64,000 bases of DNA from GCA-2748575 sp965222725 (GTDB taxonomy: Bacteria; Pseudomonadota; Gammaproteobacteria; Pseudomonadales; Ketobacteraceae): assembly GCA_965222725.1 (NCBI GenBank), contig OZ244969.1:2046001-2110000 (forward strand). The letters are read 5' to 3'. Below are positions 1 through 8,546 of the stretch, piece after piece. The translations under genes were made by a program, and so were the position numbers. Every line of letters begins with the position of its first letter. Position 1 is the first letter of the stretch. The notes below the pieces were generated by a model. That model was given only the letters and a program-made list of their open reading frames with translations, was not told the DNA's origin and made no database searches.

Positions 1-1
1 T

Positions 2-703
2 GATCAGCCTTATTCCCCCTGTGCCGAAGATATTGAGCCGGCCCGTCAGTTTTTTACCATGATGGCGGCGGGTGAGCTCCCGCTGATTATTCAGGATGGT
101 GGTACCGGTCCGGAAGCTAACAGTCTGGTGTGTGGATTTTTAGGGTGTGACAGGCACCCCTGTAATCCGGTGATGAATGACTTGCCCCGGTCGGTGGTGC
201 TCCCGCGCTCCGCTCTGGAGCGCCCGGTGAATGATCTGATTGATATTGTGCTGCGGGAATGCCAGGAGCCTCATGGGGGCAATCATTATATGATGGTCAG
301 GCTGGGTGAGTTGTTATTTATAGAGGTGCTGCGCCTGTATCTACGGCAGCAAGGCAGTGAGCAGAACGCCTGGCTCAAGGGATTGAAGGATCCTCTCATC
401 GCGAATGCGCTGGCGCTTTTACATGGCCGTCTGAAAGAGAGCTGGACGCTGGAAAAACTGGCCGGAGAGCTGGGTAGCTCGCGCTCAACCCTGGCAGAAC
501 GTTTTCATCAGGTAATGGGCGTGCCGCCAATGCAATACCTGGCAGAGTGGCGAATGCAGGTGGCCGCGCGCCTGTTGCGCGAAGGGCAGGGTAAGGTGCA
601 GTCCATTGCAAGAGAGGTGGGGTATGATTCTGAGGCGGCCTTTAGCCGTGCGTTTAAGCGGATTGTTGGTGTCAGTCCAAGTACATGGCGTGAGCGGGCA
701 TGA
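2..703 (+). CDS. AraC family transcriptional regulator, 5' end cut by window edge
   Basis: The frame is open to the left edge, so the gene begins outside the window; the first in-window ATG (59) is probably internal. The last ~100 residues form an AraC/XylS DNA-binding domain: a first helix-turn-helix (WTLEKLAGELGSSRSTLAERF), then the signature around VQSIAREVGYDSEAAFSRAF and GVSPSTWR. The preceding part, with a CGFLGCD...HPCNPV stretch, resembles the cupin-type sensor domain of AraC regulators. Its stop overlaps the ATG of the next gene (ATGA), so the two are probably co-transcribed. The ligand and targets cannot be read from the sequence; the fatty-acid-like cluster that follows is one possible target. 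Confidence 0.85.
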   Translation, partial: DQPYSPCAEDIEPARQFFTMMAAGELPLIIQDGGTGPEANSLVCGFLGCDRHPCNPVMNDLPRSVVLPRSALERPVNDLIDIVLRECQEPHGGNHYMMVRLGELLFIEVLRLYLRQQGSEQNAWLKGLKDPLIANALALLHGRLKESWTLEKLAGELGSSRSTLAERFHQVMGVPPMQYLAEWRMQVAARLLREGQGKVQSIAREVGYDSEAAFSRAFKRIVGVSPSTWRERA

Positions 704-1317
704 AACATTTCGTTAATACACTCATAGTGATTTTAATGGTTTGCATGTCACTGCCTGTTCATGCAGTCGACTTTGCCAGTGATTTTGTAAAGGCTGCGAT
801 TGAACGTACACAGCATCAGGTTCGTTATGATGGCGCCTATTTCTCCATTCCCTATCCCAACGGGGATGTGCCACCCCATATTGGCGTGTGCACCGATGTG
901 ATTATTCGCTCCTATCGTGCCCTTGGTACTGATCTTCAGCTGTTGGTGCATGAAGATATGCGGGCTAACTTTGCTGTGTATCCCTCCCGGAGGATCTGGG
1001 GGTTAGATAAGACTGACAAGAATATTGATCATCGCAGAGTTCCTAATTTACAGACCTTCTTTTCCCGGCATGGAAAAGAATTACCGGTTTCTGATAAAGC
1101 ACAGGACTACGCCCCGGGCGATCTGGTTACCTGGATGTTACCCGGTAATCTGCCACATATTGGAATCGTTACCGATAAAACATCTCCGCAATCCGGTAAT
1201 CCGATGATTGTTCACAATATTGGTGCTGGGCCAAAGCTTGATGATATGCTGTTCGATTATAAAATAACGGGCCATTATCGTTATGTACCGCAAGGGTATG
1301 AGCAAGGGTATGACTAA
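700..1317 (+). CDS. DUF1287 family periplasmic protein
   Basis: 205 residues with a clear N-terminal signal peptide ending near VHA (residue ~23). The mature part has the layout of DUF1287 proteins, which belong to the NlpC/P60-like cysteine peptidase/amidase superfamily: a Cys in GVCTDVIIRSYR (residue ~68) and a His in LPHIGIVTD late in the protein, spaced like a Cys-His catalytic pair. The enzymatic role of the family is not established here; cell-wall or envelope hydrolysis is an inference. The start ATG overlaps the stop of the AraC gene, so expression is likely coupled to the regulator. Confidence 0.75.
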   Translation: MKHFVNTLIVILMVCMSLPVHAVDFASDFVKAAIERTQHQVRYDGAYFSIPYPNGDVPPHIGVCTDVIIRSYRALGTDLQLLVHEDMRANFAVYPSRRIWGLDKTDKNIDHRRVPNLQTFFSRHGKELPVSDKAQDYAPGDLVTWMLPGNLPHIGIVTDKTSPQSGNPMIVHNIGAGPKLDDMLFDYKITGHYRYVPQGYEQGYD

Positions 1318-1370
1318 TAAAATGAGCAAAGATAGGAATAGGCCCGCCCACCTGATCAGGCAAATGTTTT

Positions 1371-2390
1371 ATGCTGACTAATCAATTAACACAGATTAAT
1401 TTCAATATCGATAACGTCGCCAGTTGTGATTTCATTGAACTGGATTCTCTGAATAATGAAGCGGTGCTGCAACATATTGGTAAAAAAGCCAGTGAGCGTC
1501 TGGTGGGTTTTGTGGAAGCCAATATGGGAATTGATCACCGTTATTGGTGCAAGCCTGATCAGGATGCGCTTACCCTGGCCCGCTCTGCGTTACAGCGTCT
1601 GGTTGATTGTGACCCTGGGGTGCTGGAAGAGGCTGAGTTCCTGATCTATTGCGGTATTTCCAATCCTTACCCTGTGACTACATTGAGTGCGCTGCTGGGC
1701 GGTGAGTTTGGTTTTAAAAATGCCAGTTGCTGGGATTTGAAAAGTGGCTGTTCAACCGCGCTGTTGGCACTGCAGCAGGCGTTGGGATGTATTAAATCCG
1801 GCGCTAAAAAGGGTGTTATTGTGGCAGCGGAAAATCTGTCGCGCTTCAGCAACCCCGAGATTCTGCAAATGGCCATGGCCATTGGTGATGGCGCGGTGGC
1901 CTTGACGGTGAGCGATAAACCCTGCTGGCAGGTAAAAAGCAGTGTTCATGGAACCGACGCCAGTTATAGCAGTTACATGCGGGTGCAGGGGGGATTCCCC
2001 TTTAATACGGATGATTACAGCCGGGAAGACTATTATTTCAGTTTTGGTAACAAGCCCGAAGGTATTGCCATGCTGGGTCATTACTGGCAAAGGTCGTTAA
2101 AGGAGTTGCTTGCAAAAGCAGAATTAACCGGCAAGCAAGTACAGCATTATGTTGCCCACCAGGTGGATGAATCCAAGAATCTTGATATTGCGCGTTCAGC
2201 CGGTATTGATGATCAGCGTGTTGCCCTGAACTTCAGGCAGTACGGCAATATGGGGTGTCCCACGGTTTTTATTAACTACCTGCAGTGGCTGAACAGTTCG
2301 GCGAATGAATTCAAGCCAGACGACCACCTTGTTTTTCACGCGGTGGGCGGGGGGATATCTTGGGCAGGTATTTGTGCCCGGCGTCTGTGA
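1371..2390 (+). CDS. Divergent 3-oxoacyl-ACP synthase III (FabH-like) protein
   Basis: 339 residues of thiolase-fold KAS III type. The expected catalytic triad is visible: Cys127 in KSGCSTALLAL, His263 in VAHQVDESKN and Asn293 in QYGNMGCPT. KAS III enzymes join an acyl-CoA or acyl-thioester starter to malonyl-ACP, and relatives make pyrones, resorcinols or esters. The N-terminal third is poorly conserved compared with housekeeping FabH, so this is probably a specialised enzyme. It converges on the carboxyltransferase gene on the other strand, and their 3' ends overlap by 80 bp. A second KAS III lies 3 kb away. The substrate is unknown. Confidence 0.8.
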   Translation: MLTNQLTQINFNIDNVASCDFIELDSLNNEAVLQHIGKKASERLVGFVEANMGIDHRYWCKPDQDALTLARSALQRLVDCDPGVLEEAEFLIYCGISNPYPVTTLSALLGGEFGFKNASCWDLKSGCSTALLALQQALGCIKSGAKKGVIVAAENLSRFSNPEILQMAMAIGDGAVALTVSDKPCWQVKSSVHGTDASYSSYMRVQGGFPFNTDDYSREDYYFSFGNKPEGIAMLGHYWQRSLKELLAKAELTGKQVQHYVAHQVDESKNLDIARSAGIDDQRVALNFRQYGNMGCPTVFINYLQWLNSSANEFKPDDHLVFHAVGGGISWAGICARRL

Positions 2391-3798
2391 TGGCCTTGTC
2401 TGTGTTTGTTTCGCTGTCAAACAGGTGCTGCAGAATTACCTGTCTGACCTGATTGACTGAAATAACCCCGTCTACTGAACCTTCGTTAATCATATCTTTA
2501 AGGTCTGCCGTCTGACGTTCTTCGTTTTCTTTCCACTCACTTAGCAGTCGACCGGAACCTGACAGCAGTTGGGTAATGATGTCCGGGTGCATAATGCCAA
2601 GTTCTGTTCCCTGAATTGTGTAAGCAGCGCTGCCGCCGAAGATTCTGGGAATTGCAAGAATACAGGCACCGCCGAAACAGCGGCCATATCCGATACCCAT
2701 CTTTTTGTAGGGGTAGTCATAAATCAAGCGACCAACCTCTATTATTCGCTCAAGAATTCGATAGTTGTTGACTGTCACCCTGGGGTCTGCGCCGGGGGTG
2801 TCCAGAACCGAAAGCAAGGGTATTTCCAGCGACCTGAAATAGGTTAGCGCTTGTTTGTAAAGCTCCAGCGTACGCTCACCTATCATGTTGTCCGAGTTTC
2901 CCGGTGGGTTGATCACTACGCCAAAGCGCCTGCCATTGATGTGGGCAGCAAACACCAGTAGCTTGTCATCCATCGTACGAAACAGGCGGATAAAACCATC
3001 GCAGCTGGTGGTGAGAAAATCATAAGCGGATTTGTGGCTTTCAGGGCTGGCGACCGTTTGCGGCAAGCCAAGATCACAATTGCTTCTGTAAAGTTCCGGC
3101 ACGACCGAATCTGTTTTCCCCCGTTCAAACAGAATGAGATTGGCAATTTTATTGAGAGCGCCATTCAGATCCAGCACGATTTCGCTGATAAGGCTGGTTT
3201 TTTTGTTCTGGTTATCGGCGCAGGTCAGTTCATCAAAATCAATGGCTTTGCCAAAAAACAGTGAAAATACCTCGGGGCCCGTCAGGTTGATCTTGGCGGT
3301 TTCCCTGATCGCCAGGCGGTAATCAGCCAGGCCAAAAAGAATCGCACCCAGCCCAAAGCAATTACCGGCGGAGATGGCAAATACGCGGGCGCTCTGGCGG
3401 TAACTCTCAATGGCGGGAATCAGGCTGAAAGCCTTGTCAAACAGGGTTCTTCCCTGGGAGATTTTGACTCCCATGCTGTTCACGCCCAGGATCAGTGGCA
3501 GTCTTTGCTGTTTTGTCTGCGACAGGAACGCCAGCATCCGGTCGACATTCTCTTTGCCAAAGCTGCCGCCACTGATCCGGAAGTCGTTCCAGCATACAGC
3601 CACTTTTTGCCCGAACAGGGTGCCGGTGAACAGCCAGATGCCATTCTGGTTTTTTCGCTGTAATGGCTTGGCGTTTTCGGGGCAATATAAGGATATATCA
3701 TTGGAGAATATGGACTTGAAGCGCTGCAAATAGGTGACCTGGCTAAGGTCGGCGTGGTGCCAGCCATATCGAGCCTGTGAATTCACGGCGATTTCCAT
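2311..3798 (-). CDS. Acyl-CoA carboxylase-type carboxyltransferase (AccD/AccA-like, two halves)
   Basis: 495 residues with two crotonase-like halves, as in the beta subunits of propionyl-CoA or methylcrotonyl-CoA carboxylases. The N half carries FAISAGNCFGLGAILFGLADY followed by INLTGPEVF. The C half carries PLLSVLDTPGADP and YGRCFGGACILAIPRIFGG. These match the oxyanion-hole glycine-rich loops of the family. No biotin carboxylase or BCCP gene is in the window, so it must borrow these subunits or do biotin-independent chemistry such as acyl transfer or decarboxylation. It is the last gene of a minus-strand set (KAS III, SDR, acyltransferase, this gene), 27 bp after the acyltransferase. It could supply an extender unit to the ketosynthases. 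Confidence 0.75.
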   Translation of the reverse strand: MEIAVNSQARYGWHHADLSQVTYLQRFKSIFSNDISLYCPENAKPLQRKNQNGIWLFTGTLFGQKVAVCWNDFRISGGSFGKENVDRMLAFLSQTKQQRLPLILGVNSMGVKISQGRTLFDKAFSLIPAIESYRQSARVFAISAGNCFGLGAILFGLADYRLAIRETAKINLTGPEVFSLFFGKAIDFDELTCADNQNKKTSLISEIVLDLNGALNKIANLILFERGKTDSVVPELYRSNCDLGLPQTVASPESHKSAYDFLTTSCDGFIRLFRTMDDKLLVFAAHINGRRFGVVINPPGNSDNMIGERTLELYKQALTYFRSLEIPLLSVLDTPGADPRVTVNNYRILERIIEVGRLIYDYPYKKMGIGYGRCFGGACILAIPRIFGGSAAYTIQGTELGIMHPDIITQLLSGSGRLLSEWKENEERQTADLKDMINEGSVDGVISVNQVRQVILQHLFDSETNTDKAITDAGHKYLPKISPRPPREKQGGRLA

Positions 3799-3825
3799 AA
3801 CTACCTCTGTATGTTGTTGATTGCT

Positions 3826-4641
3826 TTAGTTGTTATTGTTGTCACTGCGGCGGTTCGGCCATTGCCCTTTCACAACAGTGCCGTCGGGCACTGTTGCGCC
3901 CGGACCGATTCTGGCCCGGGACTTTATAATGCAATGCCGGCCTATATGAACCTTGTCGCCAATCCTGCAGCCGGGCTCTACGATGGTATGCATGCCCAGG
4001 TGGCAGTCACGACCAATACTGGAGTAACCATATAGTCGGACTGCGGCGTCCAGCGATGTGCCGTCGCCGATTCGGGATCCTGGCCCTACCAGGCATTCAT
4101 AGCCCAGCATAACGTTATCGCCGATCACGATATTGGCCACCCTTAGACGATTTCTTTGTGTCTGCAGGGAAGGGCACAGAGAACAGTGCTCACCAATAAG
4201 GGTATTTTCGCCGATGTGAATATTACGTAAATCACTCAATTGGGTGTTTGATGTAACCCAGGAACTGGCTTTGACATTGCATGCCAAAGCCCGCAGCACC
4301 AGAAAGCGCAGCGGATCATTTAAAAACAGGGTGGATTGAAACCACTTGAGCACCAGTGCGGCGGGAGCATTGTTAATGGCCCAGAGTACGGCGCCGGAAT
4401 CAGTAAACATGGCAAATCTGCCTTGCGGCGTAGGCGGCAGCAGCCGATAGAACAGGCTGACCATTAACAACATGACCAGGATGCCGATAAAAAGGCTAAC
4501 CGGGAGCAATAACAGGAAAGGCCAAAGGCTGGTTTGCAGACTTGTTGCCAGCCACTGATAAAGCAGAACAGAAGGCATCAGCATAACCACAATCAACAAG
4601 TGAATACACAGCAACCACAGCAAGGTGAAAATAGCCGTCAT
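3826..4641 (-). CDS. Membrane-anchored left-handed beta-helix (hexapeptide) acyltransferase-like protein
   Basis: 271 residues. Two hydrophobic segments (about residues 4-25 and 38-65) form a membrane anchor. From residue ~125 to 260 there are hexapeptide repeats of the left-handed beta-helix type (IHIGENTLIGEHC, IVIGDNVMLGYECLVGPGSRIG, GYSSIGRDCHLGMHTIVEPGCRIGDKVHIG). Such proteins are usually acyl- or acetyltransferases. The layout recalls the transferase domains that follow membrane regions in some NRPS-associated proteins. The start overlaps the stop of the SDR gene by 4 bp (ATGA), so they are translationally coupled. The acyl acceptor is unknown. Confidence 0.75.
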   Translation of the reverse strand: MTAIFTLLWLLCIHLLIVVMLMPSVLLYQWLATSLQTSLWPFLLLLPVSLFIGILVMLLMVSLFYRLLPPTPQGRFAMFTDSGAVLWAINNAPAALVLKWFQSTLFLNDPLRFLVLRALACNVKASSWVTSNTQLSDLRNIHIGENTLIGEHCSLCPSLQTQRNRLRVANIVIGDNVMLGYECLVGPGSRIGDGTSLDAAVRLYGYSSIGRDCHLGMHTIVEPGCRIGDKVHIGRHCIIKSRARIGPGATVPDGTVVKGQWPNRRSDNNNN

Positions 4642-5357
4642 GGAATATTCACCTCGGTGTTTGTAAGCCAGTTTTCCTCCAGCAATTGTGCACAGAGTTT
4701 CTGGGCTGCCTGGGTTTCCGAGAGAACGTCTGCCGCATCGTGTAAGGCGCGACGCAGGCGCTGGGTGCGCTCATTGCTGATAATACCCAGATTACAAAGC
4801 CGGGACAGAATATGGCTTTTTGAGTATTCGCTGTTAAGCGTATTTACCATTCCCACCAATGCACTTTTGGACAGGTTGTAACTGATTTGTCCTGGCATTC
4901 CGTAACGATAGGCCTGGGAGCCGACAAACAACAAACGCCCGAACCTGGCTTTTCGCATGGCGGGTAACTGGTGTTGCACCAGAACCAGCGCATTCACCAC
5001 ATTGGTGGTGAAACTGTCAATGATTTGCGTTGGGTCTGTTGATTGGGTCTTTCTGGGGCCAGCCTGATGGACCGGGTTGATACCTACGTTGCAGATAACG
5101 GTCAGGGGCGCGAGTTGTTGCTCTTCAAGCTCAGCGCAAGCCTGGTCGATGCTGGCGCGTTGTTCCTGGTCCATGACCACGCTGGTTACCACTGTTCCGC
5201 ATTTGGATATCTCGCGACAGGCTCTTTCAAGCTTCTGTGGATCACGTCCGGAAATAATCAGTTTTTCCGCGCCGGCATGAGCTAGCTCTTTGGCCAGGGC
5301 GAAACCGATACCGCTGCTGGCGCCGGTGATCAGGACGGGCTCCTGGAGCAGCTTCAT
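4638..5357 (-). CDS. Short-chain dehydrogenase/reductase
   Basis: The start is placed at 5357 because its ATG overlaps the stop of the upstream KAS III gene (ATGA); an in-frame ATG at 5372 lies inside that gene. 239 residues in a Rossmann fold: TGASSGIG (residues 11-18) binds the cofactor, and Ser147, Tyr160 and Lys164 (QISYNLSKSA) form the SDR catalytic set. The usual NNAG is replaced by CNVG. By position between a ketosynthase and an acyltransferase, it probably reduces a 3-ketoacyl intermediate, but SDR substrates cannot be read from sequence. Confidence 0.85.
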   Translation of the reverse strand: MKLLQEPVLITGASSGIGFALAKELAHAGAEKLIISGRDPQKLERACREISKCGTVVTSVVMDQEQRASIDQACAELEEQQLAPLTVICNVGINPVHQAGPRKTQSTDPTQIIDSFTTNVVNALVLVQHQLPAMRKARFGRLLFVGSQAYRYGMPGQISYNLSKSALVGMVNTLNSEYSKSHILSRLCNLGIISNERTQRLRRALHDAADVLSETQAAQKLCAQLLEENWLTNTEVNIP

Positions 5358-6355
5358 GGTTCCAGGTTCCATTTCAGTAACACGGCACCACTGGTAAAGC
5401 CTGCTCCGATAGCCGCCAACAATACAGGGTCCCCTTTTTTCAGTTGCCCTTTGTGGAAGGCCTTTGCCAGTGTCAGGGGGATGCTGGCGGCAACGGTATT
5501 GCCGTATTCAGGGAAGCTGGTCACTACCTTGTCGTCATCAATTTTCATGCGGCTGGCAATGGCTTTTAGCAGCAACAGATTGGGCTGGTGAAAAATAAAA
5601 GTCCCGACATCCGCCAATGTTAATCCGCTGGCATTCAGAATTTTGTCACAAACTTGTGGCATGGCTTTTATAGCATTTTTCATGACACGGTTGCCGCTGG
5701 GCATTTGCAGCTTGCCACTCTTCTGTTCATCCGGAAAGGCATGGCCTACCGATGGTACGGCTACCGCATCGTAACCACTGCCATCAGCATAGGTAAAGCT
5801 AGCAACCGCTCCTTTTGGGTCATCGTTATCCAGGTGACCCAATAAAACAGCACCGGCGCCATCGCCGTACAGGCCTATGGTCTGTTCATCGTTTTTGTTC
5901 AGTGTTCGTGAGCGGGCATCCACACCAATCACCAGAATGCGTTCATCGCCGGTGTGCAGGTAGCGCAAGGCCTGATCCAGTGCGTAGATAAAACCGGTAC
6001 AGGCAGCACTGACGTCATGACAGGGAAAACCCTTGCCACCCAGTTTATGCTGCACAACGCAGGCGGTGGAAGGTGATAGATAATCCGGTGTTGAAGTGGC
6101 AAGGATAATGCGGCTCAAATCATTCACCTGAACCCCTGCATTTGATAAAGCTGTCAGTGCGGCGGCTGTAGCAAGATCGGAAACTGATTGATCTTGCGCT
6201 AAAAAGTAACGGGACTGAATACCTGTTTTATTTTCCAGATCGCTTGGTGTAATGTTTAGATCAAACCTGTTGATCAGCGCCTGATTGGTTAGGTGCTCGC
6301 TTCCCAGGCTAGTGCCAATTCCCAGTACGCCAATAGATCGTTCGCATAAAAACAT
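5354..6355 (-). CDS. 3-oxoacyl-ACP synthase III (FabH-like)
   Basis: 333 residues with the full KAS III triad: Cys119 in DVSAACTGFIYAL, His256 in FIFHQPN and Asn286 in PEYGNTVAAS. It also has the C-terminal GAGFTSGAVLLKW stretch of FabH-type enzymes. This copy is closer to standard FabH than the one at 1371. It begins a four-gene minus-strand operon whose members overlap or nearly touch. It is divergent from the GH3 gene, with only 35 bp between the start codons, so the two operons share a control region. The product is unknown; a short beta-ketoacyl chain is the simplest guess. Confidence 0.88.
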   Translation of the reverse strand: MFLCERSIGVLGIGTSLGSEHLTNQALINRFDLNITPSDLENKTGIQSRYFLAQDQSVSDLATAAALTALSNAGVQVNDLSRIILATSTPDYLSPSTACVVQHKLGGKGFPCHDVSAACTGFIYALDQALRYLHTGDERILVIGVDARSRTLNKNDEQTIGLYGDGAGAVLLGHLDNDDPKGAVASFTYADGSGYDAVAVPSVGHAFPDEQKSGKLQMPSGNRVMKNAIKAMPQVCDKILNASGLTLADVGTFIFHQPNLLLLKAIASRMKIDDDKVVTSFPEYGNTVAASIPLTLAKAFHKGQLKKGDPVLLAAIGAGFTSGAVLLKWNLEP

Positions 6356-6390
6356 AATAGTTATTCTTTATATTCGTAGGTGCCACGCCA

Positions 6391-8136
6391 ATGTTTTTAC
6401 TGGATTTGCTCGCTCATATCACCAAACGCAATAACTATATGCGTTTATTTAAAGCGAGAAACAAACCGGAAGAGGTTCAGTTAGCGATTCTTCGCAAAAT
6501 CTTACATCAAAACGTCAGTACCAAAACAGGTAAAAAATACCAATTTTCCAAAATTGATAACTATGCAGAATTCAAAGCCGCGGTACCTATACGTAATGCG
6601 GATCAATACAAGGAGGATTTGGCTCAAGTTTATAACGGTAACTATTCCCAGCTGATGAGCCAGGCGCCGCACTTCTTTGCCATGACGGCAGGATCAACCG
6701 GCGATTACAAATACCTGCCAATTAATAAACGTTTTAAAAGCGACCTGGAACGGTCCGTGTATGCATTTTATTATTTGCTGGAACAGCAGTGCCCGGAGTT
6801 CGCGACCCAGCCCATTCAGTTTTTAGTGGGATCAGCGGAGGGTGGAAATTCTCCTGCCGGAGTTAAGCAGGGGTTTGTGAGCGGTTTTAATTATCGCAAT
6901 CTGCCCGGCTTTATCCGCAAGAAGTTTGTTATTCCCTATTGGGTATTTACACTGGAATGTGCCGAAGACCGCTATTACGCTATGGCCAGGTACCTGGCGG
7001 ATTGCCCTGATCTGGTGGCTATCGGTGCTTTCTCTCCGATCAATATCAGTAATGTGGCAAAAGTCGCCAGCGAAAGAATTGATACCCTGATTGGCGATCT
7101 GAAAAGTGGCGGCCTTACACTGAGCCAGGGGTTTGCACAAAGGCCAGCTGATCTTGAACTCAAGCAAAACCCTTCGCTGGCGAACCAGTTGCTGAAGTTG
7201 AAAGAGATGAATGAGCTTAAAGGTTCGCATGAGCAACTTCCGGAGGAGGGTTACCGGCAATTTACCCGGTTACTGTTTCCTTCACTGAAATACTTTGCCA
7301 CCTGGATGGGCGGCAATATGAAATTCTCCCTGACACAGCTTGATAAGTACTTTGGTAAGAAAGACACGATCGAAATGCCTTTCTCTGCCAGCGAGGGTAT
7401 TTTTGGTGTTCCTTTTAAATTCAATTATGTCGGTGGTATTGCTGCCGTTACCAGTCATTTTCTGGAGTTTATCCCGGAAGATCAGCTGGAAAAAGACAAC
7501 CCGGAGATTAAAGGAGCATGGGAACTGAAACAGGGCGGTTATTACTACCTGGTGGTAACAACATCCGGTGGGCTCTACCGTTACAGCATGGAGGATCTGG
7601 TGCTGGTCAGGGAGTTCTGGGGGAAAATTCCCGTACTGCAATTTATCTCCAAGCGTAAACGCCAGATTTCCATATCCAACGAACGGATCAATGAGAATGA
7701 TGTGACCGATGCGGTGGTGGCCGCATTGCAGGAACAAGAGGCCAGGGTAGAAGAGTTTGTTATGGCGCCCACCCATGAAATGCATTACCGGCTGCTGGTG
7801 GATGGTTTCAGTGGAGATTTGCAACGCTTTGTGAACCAGCTGGAAGTGAACCTGCGCCATACCGCCATGGGTTATGATTTTGAAAGAGAGGATCTGCTGC
7901 TTAAACCCCTGACCTGTGCTGTAACAGAGCCTGGGCAATTAAAGCAATACGTTAAAAGCATTCAGTTTCGCAGTGATCTGCCCAGCGCTCAGTTTAAACC
8001 GGTGCACCTGTCCAATGACTTTGATCTGAGCGATTCCTTTACCATCAGGGAGGAGGCGGAGGCTGACAAGGACGCCGCTGCTGCTGGGGTAACAGCGGTG
8101 TATTCGGGTAAAGGTCACCCGGAAGCCGTGTCCTGA
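6391..8136 (+). CDS. GH3 family acyl-acid amido synthetase-like enzyme
   Basis: 581 residues, the usual GH3 length. GH3 enzymes adenylate an acyl acid and pass it to an amino acid (plant jasmonate/auxin conjugation); bacterial members are little studied. Visible adenylate-forming motifs are FFAMTAGSTGDYKYLP (residues ~95-110, phosphate loop), FSASEGIFGVPF (~330, the SEG motif) and GLYRYSMEDLVLV (~392, where the common GD is ED but the Asp is kept). The gene sits 35 bp from the divergent KAS III operon. Its stop overlaps the start of the next small membrane protein (TGATG). It could release the acyl product of the cluster as an amino-acid amide; this is inference. Confidence 0.85.
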   Translation: MFLLDLLAHITKRNNYMRLFKARNKPEEVQLAILRKILHQNVSTKTGKKYQFSKIDNYAEFKAAVPIRNADQYKEDLAQVYNGNYSQLMSQAPHFFAMTAGSTGDYKYLPINKRFKSDLERSVYAFYYLLEQQCPEFATQPIQFLVGSAEGGNSPAGVKQGFVSGFNYRNLPGFIRKKFVIPYWVFTLECAEDRYYAMARYLADCPDLVAIGAFSPINISNVAKVASERIDTLIGDLKSGGLTLSQGFAQRPADLELKQNPSLANQLLKLKEMNELKGSHEQLPEEGYRQFTRLLFPSLKYFATWMGGNMKFSLTQLDKYFGKKDTIEMPFSASEGIFGVPFKFNYVGGIAAVTSHFLEFIPEDQLEKDNPEIKGAWELKQGGYYYLVVTTSGGLYRYSMEDLVLVREFWGKIPVLQFISKRKRQISISNERINENDVTDAVVAALQEQEARVEEFVMAPTHEMHYRLLVDGFSGDLQRFVNQLEVNLRHTAMGYDFEREDLLLKPLTCAVTEPGQLKQYVKSIQFRSDLPSAQFKPVHLSNDFDLSDSFTIREEAEADKDAAAAGVTAVYSGKGHPEAVS

Positions 8137-8546
8137 TGAAAAACCGTTTACTGGCTGCCTGGCAGGGCAGCATCAGGCTCCGGCTGGCAACGATGACGGC
8201 GGTTGCCTTTACGATCTGGTGCACCTGGGCATTTTATGCCAATGCCGATCACGGTATGGTGCCGGCAACCGTTGCCGGACTGGCGCAGGGGCTGCAGAGT
8301 GCCCTGAGTACCTTTTTTGGCTCTGCCTTTATTGAATGGCTGTATAGCAAGCTGAAAGACCGAAAACATGCAGTACCTTTAATTACTGCGATTTCAACCA
8401 GCAGTTCTTTTCTGTTTATGTTCAGTGTTCACTACCTGCTGGGAACCCCGGAAATCCTGCTGACCATTGCACCGGTGAATCTGATGGCGCTGATTTATTG
8501 TTTTTCCTATACGGCATCTTTGACCCGGCCCGCGGCTGCTACCTGA
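8136..8546 (+). CDS. Small hydrophobic membrane protein coupled to GH3
   Basis: 136 residues, family not recognised. There are about four hydrophobic segments (near residues 17-35, 45-65, 78-98 and 104-125) and a basic N-terminus, consistent with an inner-membrane protein. Its ATG overlaps the GH3 stop (TGATG), so it is translated with GH3 and may handle or export the product; that role is a guess. Its last 40 bp overlap the convergent cobyrinate synthase gene. Confidence 0.65.
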   Translation: MKNRLLAAWQGSIRLRLATMTAVAFTIWCTWAFYANADHGMVPATVAGLAQGLQSALSTFFGSAFIEWLYSKLKDRKHAVPLITAISTSSSFLFMFSVHYLLGTPEILLTIAPVNLMALIYCFSYTASLTRPAAAT

